Assembly (NCBI GenBank): GCA_951813545.1
Contig: CATOTL010000001.1
Coordinates: 1 to 64,000 of the forward strand
Direction of reading: 5' to 3'
Origin: an uncultured Poribacteria bacterium
Lineage (GTDB): Bacteria; Poribacteria; WGA-4E; WGA-3G
DNA length: 64,000 bases
Shown: positions 14,726-23,583 of the stretch, in pieces
Layout: every line of letters starts with the position of its first letter
Numbering within the stretch: the stretch's first letter is position 1
Made by a program: the position numbers and the translations under genes
The notes under the pieces: generated by a model
Seen by the model: the letters and a program-made list of their open reading frames with translations, nothing else
The model's database searches: none
What the model was told of the DNA's origin: nothing

Positions 14726-16588
14726 ATGAAACGAGCAATCTTAGTTTTAACACTTTTAACGGTGGCGGTAACGCTACCGCCCCTTTACTCCCAATGGTCG
14801 GAGTCTCGGAGAATCAAACAGATACAAGAAATGAAACAACAAGCACGAACAGTCTTCGGAGATCGGCTGGAGACGGTCCTCTCAAAACTCGAAAACGGCG
14901 AACCGCCTTCTGTGGTGATTCTGTATACCGGCGGCACGCAGAGCCATCTGGAGCCGTGTGGGTGTTATCAAGAACAGTCCGGTGGACTCCCAAGACGTGC
15001 CTACGCCGTGGAACAGATTCGGAAGCGCGGATTCCCAACCCTCTTGGTGGATGCCGGTAACATCTTTGATGGGAAAGCGGAAATTGATGCGAAGCGATGC
15101 AAGGTCAACCTCAAGGCGATGTCCATAATGGGATACGATGCCGTCGCACTCAGTCCATCGGATCTCATCTATGATGATGCGTATCTACGTCGGCAGCGCG
15201 CCGTTTCGACGTTTCCCTTTTTAGCACCCGATGCGGCGCGCGATAACCTCACACAGCCATTCGTCATTGAACAAGCCGGACAACACACCATCGCTTTTGT
15301 TGCAGATGCAGCGTATGATAAAGCAGTGTCGCAGGCGAATGTTGTTGTGGCTTTAGCGGATCCTAGAGGCTCCGAACATATTGATGTCGTCATCCGACCC
15401 GACGAGATTGAGGCGACGGAGTCTGAAGACGGAACGCTTTACATCGGCTGTCCATCTGAAGGCAAAACGTTAGGAATGCTAGCACTCTGGATAGATGTAG
15501 ATGGGAAACTCGCACGCTACAACGCCGCACAACTCGCATTGACAGGAGAAGTCAGTGAGTCCGAACCGATCCGCCAACTCCTGACAGATTTCTATCAAAG
15601 TACCGCTGCGGAGAACAGCACACAAGGTGCCGTTCTTTTCACTGAACAACTGTTAGAGCAACAGCAGGAAAACGGATACGCCTCAGCGACAGCGTGTCAG
15701 CAATGCCATGAACAGGAGTATCTCCAATGGTCCGCAACGCGCCACGCCTTCGCCTACCAAACGCTTCAGAAAAAGGAGCGATACTTCAATGCAGGGTGTG
15801 TCTCCTGCCATACCACTGGGTTCGGGTATCCAACAGGTTTCCAGATCGGAGAGCAAAACACGGCACTCGAAGGCGTGCAGTGTGAGACGTGTCACGGTCC
15901 CGGCAAACAGCACGTCGGCAACCCGAAAAAGAGCAATATCCGCAGCAGTAATGACACCTCGCTCTGTTTGCAATGCCACGACACGAAACATTCACCCGGA
16001 TTCGCCGAAGTGGTCGCACTCCATACCAAGGATGTTGACCACAGCCGCCAACCGATGAACTTAGAGGAACTTTTAACATCCCGCATCGCACGGGTGGGGA
16101 AACCGACGCTCGAACTCTTTGTGATGAGTTATTGCCCCTATGGCGTGCAGGCGGAAGAGAAACTCATTCCGATCGTCAAGGAATTTGGTGATAAAATCGA
16201 CTTCAAACTCCAGTTTATCGCCCAAGAGAACGAGGAGACTTCCGCACAAGATATAACACCGTTTACGAGTCTCCACGGCTACCCCGAAGTCGCAGAAAAT
16301 ATCCGGCAGCTCCTCATCGCACAGGAGTATCCTGATCGGTATCTCGACTATATTCTCTGCCGCGGCAAAAAACTCGACAAAAGTTGGGAGGACTGCGCAC
16401 AGAGACTCGGTATTGATGTCGCGAAGATTCAGGAATTATTTGACAGTCCGGAGGCAGAACAACTCTTCCGAGAAAACATCAAGCGCGCCGCAGAACTCGG
16501 CGTTAGAGCCTCTCCGACGATCTTCGTCGATGGACATAAGTTCCGTGCAACTCAACTCTTACGGGCGAGTGGAACGCCCTGTCAATAA
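14726..16588 (+). CDS. Tetrahaem cytochrome c with 5'-nucleotidase-like N-terminus and thioredoxin/GILT-like C-terminus
   Basis: A 620-residue protein anchored by one N-terminal helix. Residues 60-290 resemble the UshA/5'-nucleotidase-like domain often found ahead of cytochrome c554-type domains (LYTGGTQSHLEPCGC, QSGGLPRRA). Four CxxCH haem sites follow: 324-328, 358-362, 386-390 and 414-418. The C-terminus (461-620) is thioredoxin-like: MSYCPYG with one active Cys (470), a LCRGK...WEDC pair as in GILT proteins, and a cis-Pro ASPT. It probably works in the periplasm, coupling thiol-disulfide exchange to haem electron transfer, and is a candidate oxidant for the peptide cysteines. A paralogue is at 54231. 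Confidence 0.82.
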   Translation: MKRAILVLTLLTVAVTLPPLYSQWSESRRIKQIQEMKQQARTVFGDRLETVLSKLENGEPPSVVILYTGGTQSHLEPCGCYQEQSGGLPRRAYAVEQIRKRGFPTLLVDAGNIFDGKAEIDAKRCKVNLKAMSIMGYDAVALSPSDLIYDDAYLRRQRAVSTFPFLAPDAARDNLTQPFVIEQAGQHTIAFVADAAYDKAVSQANVVVALADPRGSEHIDVVIRPDEIEATESEDGTLYIGCPSEGKTLGMLALWIDVDGKLARYNAAQLALTGEVSESEPIRQLLTDFYQSTAAENSTQGAVLFTEQLLEQQQENGYASATACQQCHEQEYLQWSATRHAFAYQTLQKKERYFNAGCVSCHTTGFGYPTGFQIGEQNTALEGVQCETCHGPGKQHVGNPKKSNIRSSNDTSLCLQCHDTKHSPGFAEVVALHTKDVDHSRQPMNLEELLTSRIARVGKPTLELFVMSYCPYGVQAEEKLIPIVKEFGDKIDFKLQFIAQENEETSAQDITPFTSLHGYPEVAENIRQLLIAQEYPDRYLDYILCRGKKLDKSWEDCAQRLGIDVAKIQELFDSPEAEQLFRENIKRAAELGVRASPTIFVDGHKFRATQLLRASGTPCQ

Positions 16589-16769
16589 TCCGAGCGTATG
16601 AAACACCATTTGAAATTATGATCTTTTGAAAAGCCATTAGAAAGTATGTCCAAGAGGAGAGCTTCACTTCGACAACAATAGTATTCGTCCTGGAGATGGT
16701 GTTCCCAACACTGTTTGGGAATCCAATCTTGCTGGAACAGAAGCACCGGCAGAAAGGAGATAAACCGAT
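16559..16769 (+). promoter_or_regulatory. Peptide A3 leader, founder of a duplicated block
   Basis: The block starts inside the last codons of the cytochrome gene (TTACGGGCGAGTGGAACGCC) and runs through the TTCCCAA/TTGGGAA hairpin (16702-16721) to the peptide start. It is repeated before A4 from 18251 (almost identical) and before A5 from 19904 (partly diverged). No clear -35/-10 promoter is visible. Confidence 0.6.
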
Positions 16770-17036
16770 ATGAAAAACAACGTCCGTAGTAAAATCAGTG
16801 GCTTCCTCAAGTCTGAGGAGGGACGCGTTGGTGTTAAATCACCCTTGACAGTGGGTGTCGCAAGCGCAGGTTTGTTGCTCGCACATACAATGATTGCCCC
16901 CTCCGCGCAGGCACATATAGAATGTGATCCTGATAAGCCTAATTCTTGTGAAGGGAGTTTCGTTTGTAAAGGATGGTGTGTCCATTGGGTTGACGACACT
17001 TGTATAGTGAAGGAAGCTCATTGCGAATGGGCTTAG
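16770..17036 (+). CDS. Cys-rich precursor peptide A3
   Basis: An 88-residue peptide with shared leader (GFLKSEEGRV at 11-20, hydrophobic 24-42, AQA|H after 48). The 40-residue core has six Cys spaced C-x7-C-x5-C-x3-C-x7-C-x6-C, with two Trp in a GWCVHW stretch. AAAGGAG precedes the ATG. The even number of cysteines suits disulfide bonding or S-linked modification. It is followed by a hairpin and propeller 3. Confidence 0.82.
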   Translation: MKNNVRSKISGFLKSEEGRVGVKSPLTVGVASAGLLLAHTMIAPSAQAHIECDPDKPNSCEGSFVCKGWCVHWVDDTCIVKEAHCEWA

Positions 17037-17071
17037 GTTAAGGATATGTTGATTTATTGACTATCCATTTC

Positions 17072-17104
17072 TGGCGGTTCACTGTCTCTGACACAGAACC
17101 GCCA
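17072..17104 (+). terminator. Stem-loop after peptide A3
   Basis: TGGCGGTTC/GAACCGCCA stem of nine bases around a 15-base loop; a near copy follows A5 (20395-20427). No T-run. Confidence 0.5.
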
Positions 17105-17292
17105 TTCCAGAAGCCTTGAAAGAAATATCAAAGAAGCAGATAACTCTCTTAGCTCTTAGGCAGAAAATTTGAAACGTTGAGTTTCTAAAATAAAATCTGA
17201 AAATGTGTTGACACTTTACGAAACAATGGCCTTTCTATCGCTGATAGGGTTGCTAACCGCGGTCCCCAACCGAAATAGGAGGATTTGTGAAC

Positions 17293-18228
17293 ATGAAACG
17301 CACGCGAACTTACGAGGTATTAGGGATGGCGATATTGCTAGGTAGTTGTCTATTCATCAGCAGTAACTGGGCAGCTACGCGGGATGTCCTCTCTTTTGTT
17401 TCTTTAAAAAAAGATAAAACGCGCCCCATTATTCTTATGGATACCCAAGAGAAGATCCTCCAAAGACTCGTTATCCCTGGTCTGAGACCACTATCTTTCA
17501 GTTGGTCCCCTGATGGACGCTCATTTACTTATCACACCAACGAAGGCGGGAACTTTGACATTTATGTGATGGATGTGGAAACGCAGACGCACCGTCAATT
17601 GACTTTTGATGGTGGCAGAGATATATGGCCCGCCTGGTCTCCGAATGGAAAATGGATTTCGTTCGCCTCAAACCGCGCTGGAACGTCCGACTTTTATAGA
17701 ATAGATATAGATGGCGGAAATTTGATGAAATTGACAGACGGACAAGACTATGATAAAACCGCTTGGTCCCCAGACAGTCAATGGATCGCATTTACTTCAA
17801 GAGGCTCCCTTTTTGTGATGAATGCTGAAGGGAAAAGGTTAAGAAGGCTCGCGGGGAGTGCCAACAGTGTTGACTGCACATGGTCCCCGGATGGCAAACA
17901 GATCGCTTTCTCCTCAAACAGGGATATTTTCAGCATTGACCTAAATGGAAGGAACCTCCGCCAACTCACGCCGATTGATCAACGAGCATGGGATCTTGAG
18001 TGGTCGCCGAGTGGAGAATGGATCGCCTATCGTGTGAGAGATATATTGGGTGATTTGGTCATCGGGGTCGTAAACACAATAGATAATAAGCGTGGAGGAG
18101 TGCTTGAAACAACAAGAGGATTGGTGCCTAGTCATCTTGATTGGGTGCCGGAGGGATTCCTCTCTGTATCACCGAGTGCAGAGAAGCAGACAACACTCTG
18201 GGGTAGACTCAAACAAAAAGTAGATTAA
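17293..18228 (+). CDS. Secreted TolB/PD40-type beta-propeller 3
   Basis: A 311-residue propeller with an N-terminal signal (MKRTRTYEVLGMAILLGSCLF...) closely related to that of propeller 2. The PD40 blades are WSPDGRSFTY, WSPNGKWISF, WSPDSQWIAF, WSPDGKQIAF and WSPSGEWIAY. AGGAGG precedes both a GTG and the ATG at 17293; I prefer the ATG because spacing and N-terminus then match propeller 2. The tail is SVSPSAEKQTTLWGRLKQKVD. It pairs with peptide A3. Confidence 0.85.
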   Translation: MKRTRTYEVLGMAILLGSCLFISSNWAATRDVLSFVSLKKDKTRPIILMDTQEKILQRLVIPGLRPLSFSWSPDGRSFTYHTNEGGNFDIYVMDVETQTHRQLTFDGGRDIWPAWSPNGKWISFASNRAGTSDFYRIDIDGGNLMKLTDGQDYDKTAWSPDSQWIAFTSRGSLFVMNAEGKRLRRLAGSANSVDCTWSPDGKQIAFSSNRDIFSIDLNGRNLRQLTPIDQRAWDLEWSPSGEWIAYRVRDILGDLVIGVVNTIDNKRGGVLETTRGLVPSHLDWVPEGFLSVSPSAEKQTTLWGRLKQKVD

Positions 18229-18250
18229 TAGATTCCGCGCGAGTCAGTTG

Positions 18251-18461
18251 TTACGGGCGAGTGGAACGCCCTGTCAATAATCCGAGCGTATGAAACACCA
18301 TTTGAAATTATGATCTTTTGAAAAGCCATTAGAAAGTATGTCCAAGAGGAGAGCTTCACTTCGACAACAATAGTATTCGTCCTGGAGATGGTGTTCCCAA
18401 CACTGTTTGGGAATCCAATCTTGCTGGAACAGAAGCACCGGCAGAAAGGAGATAAACCGAT
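18251..18461 (+). promoter_or_regulatory. Duplicated leader before peptide A4
   Basis: Nearly identical to 16559-16769, including the stray end of the cytochrome coding sequence (LRASGTPCQ codons) and the TTCCCAA/TTGGGAA hairpin at 18394-18413. The identity continues into the first ~20 codons of the peptide, showing a recent duplication. Confidence 0.75.
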
Positions 18462-18731
18462 ATGAAAAACAACGTCCGTAGTAAAATCAGTGGCTTCCTC
18501 AAGTCTGAGGAGGGACGTGTAAGTGTCAAGGCACCCCTCGCAATAGGTGTCGCAAGTGGGAGTTTGTTGTTAGCACAAGCAATGTCGCCCACCAATGCGC
18601 AGGCACATTTTGAGTGTTTCTGGGATCTTGATTGCGATGAGGGAGAAATCTGTCTATTTTGGTGTGATGACTGGTCTCCATTTGTTAATATGTGTATGGG
18701 AGACTGGCACTCAGCGTGTGTTGCTCACTAA
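18462..18731 (+). CDS. Cys-rich precursor peptide A4
   Basis: An 89-residue peptide whose first 20 residues are identical to A3. The AQA|H cleavage after 48 leaves a 41-residue core with six Cys (C-x5-C-x5-C-x3-C-x9-C-x7-C) and three Trp. The core is unlike A3 except for the cysteine frame, so leader conservation with core divergence is very clear in this pair. It pairs with propeller 4. Confidence 0.82.
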   Translation: MKNNVRSKISGFLKSEEGRVSVKAPLAIGVASGSLLLAQAMSPTNAQAHFECFWDLDCDEGEICLFWCDDWSPFVNMCMGDWHSACVAH

Positions 18732-18753
18732 ATTCATCAACCCATCTATTGTC

Positions 18754-18785
18754 GTCGGTCCTGCTGTTTCTTCAGCGGGATCGAC
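18754..18785 (+). terminator. Stem-loop after peptide A4
   Basis: GTCGGTCCTGCTG-TTTCTT-CAGCGGGATCGAC forms a 13-bp stem with G-U pairs, a few bases before the propeller ribosome site; a CTTTC follows. Confidence 0.5.
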
Positions 18786-18813
18786 CTTTCAGTATTTTTT
18801 CAAGGAGCTTACT

Positions 18814-19881
18814 ATGAAGTTTCCAACGATTGATACTTTCCCCGTTTTGATAAAACGGAATCTTGCATGTACAATGCTTGGGATTGTGCTGATGTTTGGT
18901 TATAGTCTATTCTTTATAAATACTTGGACACAAGCCGCTGAGTTTGGAACTCTGGCGTTTGCTTCCAATCAAATGGGGAACACTGATATCTATATCCTAA
19001 ACAAAGATGATGAAAATCTCCATAGACTCACAAATGATCCGGCACGTGAGTCCGAGCCAGCGTGGTCGCCTGATGGTCGTTTTTTAGCGTATACCTACAA
19101 CTCAGATATCTATGTGATAAACACAAGAACAAAAGAACACCGTCAACTGACACATAATCTCGTTGATGATTATTTTCCTGCCTGGTCGCCCAATGGCAAA
19201 TGGATTGCGTTTGTTTCTGGCAGTCACGGACAGAACATGGACATCTACAGAATGGATATTGATGGCACAAATCTGAGGCGATTGACCGATCGCGGAAAAA
19301 ACGGACGGCCCACTTGGTCTCCAGACAGCCAATGGATTGCCTTTACCTCTTACCAGCGCGGTGCTGATAGAAAAGGTATTTATGTGATGGATGCCGATGG
19401 GAGAAGATTGAGGCGAATTAATGATAAAGAGGTACAGGCACTCAAGGGTATCTTTCAAGGTGAGTGTGCCTGGTCGCCCGATGGAAAACAGATCGCTTTT
19501 GGTCTCCATATCCCTGATCAGAAGCGAATGCACCTATGTACCATTGACGTAGATGGCAAAAACTTTCGCCAACTCACACAAGGCGGTCCCATAGTGAGAC
19601 CTATGAAGGTATTGGGCTTTCCGAATCCCGCCATTTATTATCCTGCTTGGTCACCTGATAGTAAATGGATCGCTTATGTTTTTTCAGATGATCCATCGCC
19701 GCTCCAATCTGCTGACATCTATGTTATAGACGCGAAGGGAAACGGACGCGGGACACCGCTTGTAAAGGAGGCAGGACAGGATCTATCTCCAGCATGGGCT
19801 CCAGAAGGGTTTCTCTCTATATCACCGAGTGCAGAGAAGCAGACAACACTCTGGGGTAGACTCAAACAAAAAGTAGATTAA
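18814..19881 (+). CDS. Secreted TolB/PD40-type beta-propeller 4
   Basis: A 355-residue propeller. The start at 18814 is taken because AAGGAG lies seven bases upstream; the open frame upstream overlaps peptide A4 and is not coding. The N-terminal signal anchor is followed by six PD40 blades (WSPDGRFLAY, WSPNGKWIAF, WSPDSQWIAF, WSPDGKQIAF, WSPDSKWIAY and others). The tail SISPSAEKQTTLWGRLKQKVD is the same as in propeller 3, and the next 60 bases are also shared, in line with cassette duplication. Confidence 0.85.
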   Translation: MKFPTIDTFPVLIKRNLACTMLGIVLMFGYSLFFINTWTQAAEFGTLAFASNQMGNTDIYILNKDDENLHRLTNDPARESEPAWSPDGRFLAYTYNSDIYVINTRTKEHRQLTHNLVDDYFPAWSPNGKWIAFVSGSHGQNMDIYRMDIDGTNLRRLTDRGKNGRPTWSPDSQWIAFTSYQRGADRKGIYVMDADGRRLRRINDKEVQALKGIFQGECAWSPDGKQIAFGLHIPDQKRMHLCTIDVDGKNFRQLTQGGPIVRPMKVLGFPNPAIYYPAWSPDSKWIAYVFSDDPSPLQSADIYVIDAKGNGRGTPLVKEAGQDLSPAWAPEGFLSISPSAEKQTTLWGRLKQKVD

Positions 19882-20084
19882 TAGATTCCGCGCGAGTCAG
19901 TTGTTACGGGCGAGTGGAACGCCCTGTCAGTAGTTTCAGATCGAAAATCCATTAGAGAGCATGTCCAGGGGGAGGGCTTCACTCCCGCAACGATAGTATT
20001 CGTCCTGGAGATGGTGTTCCCAACACTGTTTGGGAATCCAATCTTGCCGGAACAGAAGCACCGGCAGAAAGGAGAAACCCATAG

Positions 20085-20351
20085 ATGAAAAATAACATCC
20101 GCGGTAAAATCAGCGACTTCCTCACATCTGAAGAAGGACATGTTGGTGTCAAACCACCGTTGGTATTGGGTGCAGCAAGCGCAGGTTTGTTGCTCGCTCA
20201 GGCAATGGTTACGTCCTCCGCGCAAGCACATTACAAGTGTTATCCTGGTGGTTGCCCGGAGGGTAAGTATTGTCATATCTTCTGTGACAAGTGGCGTGTC
20301 GGCACCTGTATAGGGACCTGGCACAGCCACTGCAGACCACTTGATTCTTGA
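20085..20351 (+). CDS. Cys-rich precursor peptide A5
   Basis: An 88-residue peptide with the shared leader (DFLTSEEGHV at 11-20, AQA|H after 48) and a 40-residue core with six Cys (C-x4-C-x5-C-x3-C-x7-C-x7-C). The core frame resembles A3 and A4. It has no propeller downstream; the phosphohexomutase gene follows after a hairpin. The residue before Phe12 is Asp, against cleavage by a standard prepilin peptidase at that point. Confidence 0.8.
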   Translation: MKNNIRGKISDFLTSEEGHVGVKPPLVLGAASAGLLLAQAMVTSSAQAHYKCYPGGCPEGKYCHIFCDKWRVGTCIGTWHSHCRPLDS

Positions 20352-20394
20352 TCGGATTGTCTAAGGATTCATTAATTTATTGACAATCCGTTTC

Positions 20395-20427
20395 TGGCGG
20401 TTCGCCGTCTCTGACAGGGAACCGCCA
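20395..20427 (+). terminator. Stem-loop after peptide A5
   Basis: TGGCGGTTC...GGAACCGCCA stem-loop, near copy of 17072-17104, about 20 bases before the phosphohexomutase start. Confidence 0.5.
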
Positions 20428-20447
20428 TTTCCAAAATAGAGTTTCCT

Positions 20448-21908
20448 ATGAATCTTGAAATCTTCAAAGCGTATGATATCCGTGGTATCTTCGGTGTGGA
20501 TTTTGAACCGAAAGACTTTTACGGAATCGCCTGTGCGTATGCCAACTGCTTTCACCCGAAAACCGTCGCAGTTGGACACGATGTCCGAGAGAGTTCACCA
20601 CAATTGTGGCAGCAGGTCGCTGCGGGTTTTCAGGATTCAGGGGTCAATGTCCTGAATCTCGGTCAGATTTCAACAGATATGCTCTATTTCGCCGTGGCGC
20701 ATTACCAGGCAGATGGCGGAGTTACAATCTCGGCATCTCATAATCCAGCTATGTATAACGGTATGAAATTAGTCCGCCAGCATGGCGTACCACTCTCTGC
20801 TGATACGGGAATCTTTAAGGTGCGCGACGCTGTTAAAAACGGGATCGCATTTGAGAAACAGAATGGACACGACTCGGGAACCTGTCGGTCAATACAGTTC
20901 CTGGATGCCTACCTATCACACCTCCGCTCGTTTGTGGATTTAGGGCAGCTGTCTAAAAATCGGATCGTTATCAACGCCAACGGTGGACTTGCGGGACAGA
21001 TTGCTGAACGTTTGTTGGCGGACACACCGATTCAGGTGTGCGAGCACCTGTTTGTAGAACCAGATGGGAGTTTCGCACAGATTCCGGCAGGGCGACCGGA
21101 CCCATTGCGACCAGAGAACCGAGAACTTACCACAGAAGCAGTTCGGCAGACAGGCGCGGACTTGGCAGTGGCATGGGATGCCGATGCTGATCGATGTTTC
21201 TTCTTTGATGAAACTGGGGCGTTTGTGGAAGGCTGCTATATCACCGCACTGCTCGCCGAGTGCCTCCTTCAGCGCGAAGATGGCGGTGGTGTCATCTTTG
21301 ATCCGAGAGCCGTCTGGGCAGTAGAGAACGCTGTCATCTCCGCTGGGGGCATACCAATTCTCAACCGGTGCGGACACTCATTTATCAAGGCACGCATGCG
21401 AAAGACGGGCGCGCTTTTCGCCGGAGAGGCGAGCGGGCACTACTATTTCCGAGACAACTTCTATGCCGATAACGGCATGATCCCCTTTCTGATGGTGCTT
21501 GAATATTTGAGTGTAATTAGGACTTCACTGGCTGAATCTGTCAACCACCTGCGCTCGGAATATCCCGTCTCCGGTGAAATCAACTTTTCATTTGAAACTG
21601 ATGAGCAAATCCGAGATGCATTGGATGCCATCAATGATACGCTACAGTGTTGGAGAAATCCGTGTATTGAAGCACCAATTGATGGTTTATCTATCAGGTT
21701 TCTATCAGGTGCTGGCAAGCCGGGACGTGACAGTTGGCGGTTTAATCTCCGGGAATCAAACACAGAACCGTTATTACGTCTGAACGTGGAAACTCTCGCG
21801 AACGAGGACCTTCTCATTGAAAAGACGGTGAAAATCAGTGAGAAACTCGAAGGCATCGGAGGCAAGCGAGAGACAAAATTCCGATGGGAATCCGAAAATT
21901 CTACATAA
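20448..21908 (+). CDS. Phosphomannomutase/phosphoglucomutase-type phosphohexomutase
   Basis: A 486-residue alpha-D-phosphohexomutase. It has AYDIRG at 8-13, the phosphoserine loop TISASHNP (Ser97), the metal loop DADADR (Asp244, 246, 248), the sugar loop GEASGHYYF and the phosphate loop RESNTEPLLRL. It interconverts hexose 6- and 1-phosphates, the first step to GDP-mannose or UDP-glucose. Its place after the peptide cassettes suggests that it feeds the glycosyltransferases, though housekeeping use is equally possible. Length is slightly above the usual 450-460. Confidence 0.88.
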   Translation: MNLEIFKAYDIRGIFGVDFEPKDFYGIACAYANCFHPKTVAVGHDVRESSPQLWQQVAAGFQDSGVNVLNLGQISTDMLYFAVAHYQADGGVTISASHNPAMYNGMKLVRQHGVPLSADTGIFKVRDAVKNGIAFEKQNGHDSGTCRSIQFLDAYLSHLRSFVDLGQLSKNRIVINANGGLAGQIAERLLADTPIQVCEHLFVEPDGSFAQIPAGRPDPLRPENRELTTEAVRQTGADLAVAWDADADRCFFFDETGAFVEGCYITALLAECLLQREDGGGVIFDPRAVWAVENAVISAGGIPILNRCGHSFIKARMRKTGALFAGEASGHYYFRDNFYADNGMIPFLMVLEYLSVIRTSLAESVNHLRSEYPVSGEINFSFETDEQIRDALDAINDTLQCWRNPCIEAPIDGLSIRFLSGAGKPGRDSWRFNLRESNTEPLLRLNVETLANEDLLIEKTVKISEKLEGIGGKRETKFRWESENST

Positions 21909-22551
21909 AACGCGAGAATTTGAACAATTTTCTTTGAATTTCTCTATTTTTTGTCATATTATGCACGAATTCAAAAAAAAATGGTCTTTAAAGGTCAAAT
22001 TATTAACTATCAGTCTTCAGTTATCAGTTAAGGGGAAATTTGATTAAACAGAACATCTATTAACTGACCACCGAGTACTGATAACTGACAACGAATACCT
22101 ACTTTAGACGTGTGTTTGATATATAGCAAATTCTAAACATAAACAGGCATTTTCGTAGGGGTGTTTTTGATGGGGTATTTCTTATAGGTCACCATAGGTG
22201 TCAATTTAGAGGTTTTTCGCCTTATTTCGTCGTGGCTCTTCTACAGATGCCGCCCCTACGGGGCTTGGGTCTGTGAGGTCCTGTTTTTTTACACAGATGT
22301 CGTCCCTACGGGACTAAAGAAGGTTTCTGGCATGTACAAAGTTTATGGCTAAAACCCGGCGCAGTTGGAAACAGCGCCTACCGGATCTGGGACTACAACG
22401 GTTATTTTTTCTAAAATTGACACTTATGGGGTATTTCTTATAGGTCACCTAACCCTACGGGCTTACCCTAAAAAAATACGTTGGTTAAAATTATGCAACA
22501 TACCCTGACTCTAATTTTTAACGGAAAATAGGTCGGAGATGCAGGAGACAA
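21909..22551. repeat. Intergenic repeats, no gene
   Basis: Contents in order: one arm of the 4646-4909 inverted repeat (about 21949-21997); TTATCAGTTA/ACTGATAACTGACAAC repeats (22010-22095); a direct repeat of TGGGGTATTTCTTATAGGTCACC (22172 and 22432); palindromes of the GCCGCCCCTACGGGGC and CCGGCGCAGTT-N-AACAGCGCCTACCGG types. I see no coding sequence. Confidence 0.65.
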
Positions 22552-23583
22552 ATGAAAATTCTAATTGCTGGGTTGGGCTCTATCGGGCGACGCCATCTGC
22601 GAAACTTGCGGGATCTGAATATTGAAGAGTTGGTGCTATTACGCTCTGGACGCGCCACACTTTCTGACGATGAACTCGCAGGGTTTCCAACTGAACGAGA
22701 CATCACAGAGGCACTTCAACGGCACCAGCCTGATGCTGTGGTTGTTTCCAATCCGACCTCACTTCATCTTGATGTTGCTATTCCTGCGGCGGAAGTTGGC
22801 TGTCATCTGTTATTAGAGAAACCGATTTCCCATACAATGGAGCGGGTCCCTATTTTGGCGAACATTGTACAACAGAAAAATCTCAAGGTACTCACCGGTT
22901 TCCAATTTCGATTTCACCCAGGTTTACAACACATCAAGCAACTTCTTGACAGTGACGGAATCGGTGCCGTGACATCTGTAGAGGCACACTGGGGTGAATA
23001 TCTACCCGGATGGCATCCTTGGGAAGACCATCGCGCAGGGTATGCCGCACGCGAAGACCTCGGCGGCGGAGTCCTACTGACACTTTGCCACCCTTTTGAC
23101 TACCTCCGATGGCTCATTGGGGAGATTCAGAGCGTCTCGGCAATGACAGCACAACAGGGCGGTTTAAACATCCAAGTCGAGGACACAGCGAACACGATGT
23201 TTCGATTTGAAAATGGCGCACTCGGCACGGTGCATCTTGATTATATCCAACGTCCACCGACACACACCTTGCAGATTACGGGGCAACACGGACGTATCCT
23301 GTGGGATAACACCGACGGTGAAGTCCACTGGTACCAGGACAAAACAGAAACATGGCAAACGGAGACTTTTCACAAGGGACCGAACGGTTTTGATCGCAAC
23401 ACACTTTTCCTTCAAGAGATGAAACATTTCATCGACTGCATTGAAAATGATACCGACCCATGCGTTAATCTCACAGACGGAATTGCTGCGCTTCAACTTG
23501 TACTTGCTGCGAAAGCATCATCCTCTCAACAGAGAGAGATCACTTATCCTCACGCTGAGCGTAAAAAAGATGGGGTGGGCTAA
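22552..23583 (+). CDS. Gfo/Idh/MocA-family NAD(P)-dependent sugar oxidoreductase
   Basis: A 343-residue protein with the Rossmann motif GLGSIG (7-12), SNPTSLH and the catalytic-type EKP (89-91), then the C-terminal alpha/beta domain with GGGVLLTLCHPFDYLRWL. AGGAG precedes the ATG. The family oxidises or reduces sugars and cyclitols, often in nucleotide-sugar or inositol pathways. It could modify the sugar used by locus 1, but 640 bp of repeats separate it from the mutase, so it may be an independent gene. Confidence 0.85.
   Translation: MKILIAGLGSIGRRHLRNLRDLNIEELVLLRSGRATLSDDELAGFPTERDITEALQRHQPDAVVVSNPTSLHLDVAIPAAEVGCHLLLEKPISHTMERVPILANIVQQKNLKVLTGFQFRFHPGLQHIKQLLDSDGIGAVTSVEAHWGEYLPGWHPWEDHRAGYAAREDLGGGVLLTLCHPFDYLRWLIGEIQSVSAMTAQQGGLNIQVEDTANTMFRFENGALGTVHLDYIQRPPTHTLQITGQHGRILWDNTDGEVHWYQDKTETWQTETFHKGPNGFDRNTLFLQEMKHFIDCIENDTDPCVNLTDGIAALQLVLAAKASSSQQREITYPHAERKKDGVG

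Noticed and set aside
18595..18813. N-terminal extension of propeller 4
   Set aside because: It overlaps peptide A4 in another frame; AAGGAG before 18814 defines the start.
8542..20351. A peptides as true type IV pilins
   Set aside because: The required Gly before the cleavage site is replaced by Arg or Asp in A1 and A5, the hydrophobic helix is short, a signal-peptidase-like AxA site follows, and no pilus assembly ATPase or platform protein is nearby.
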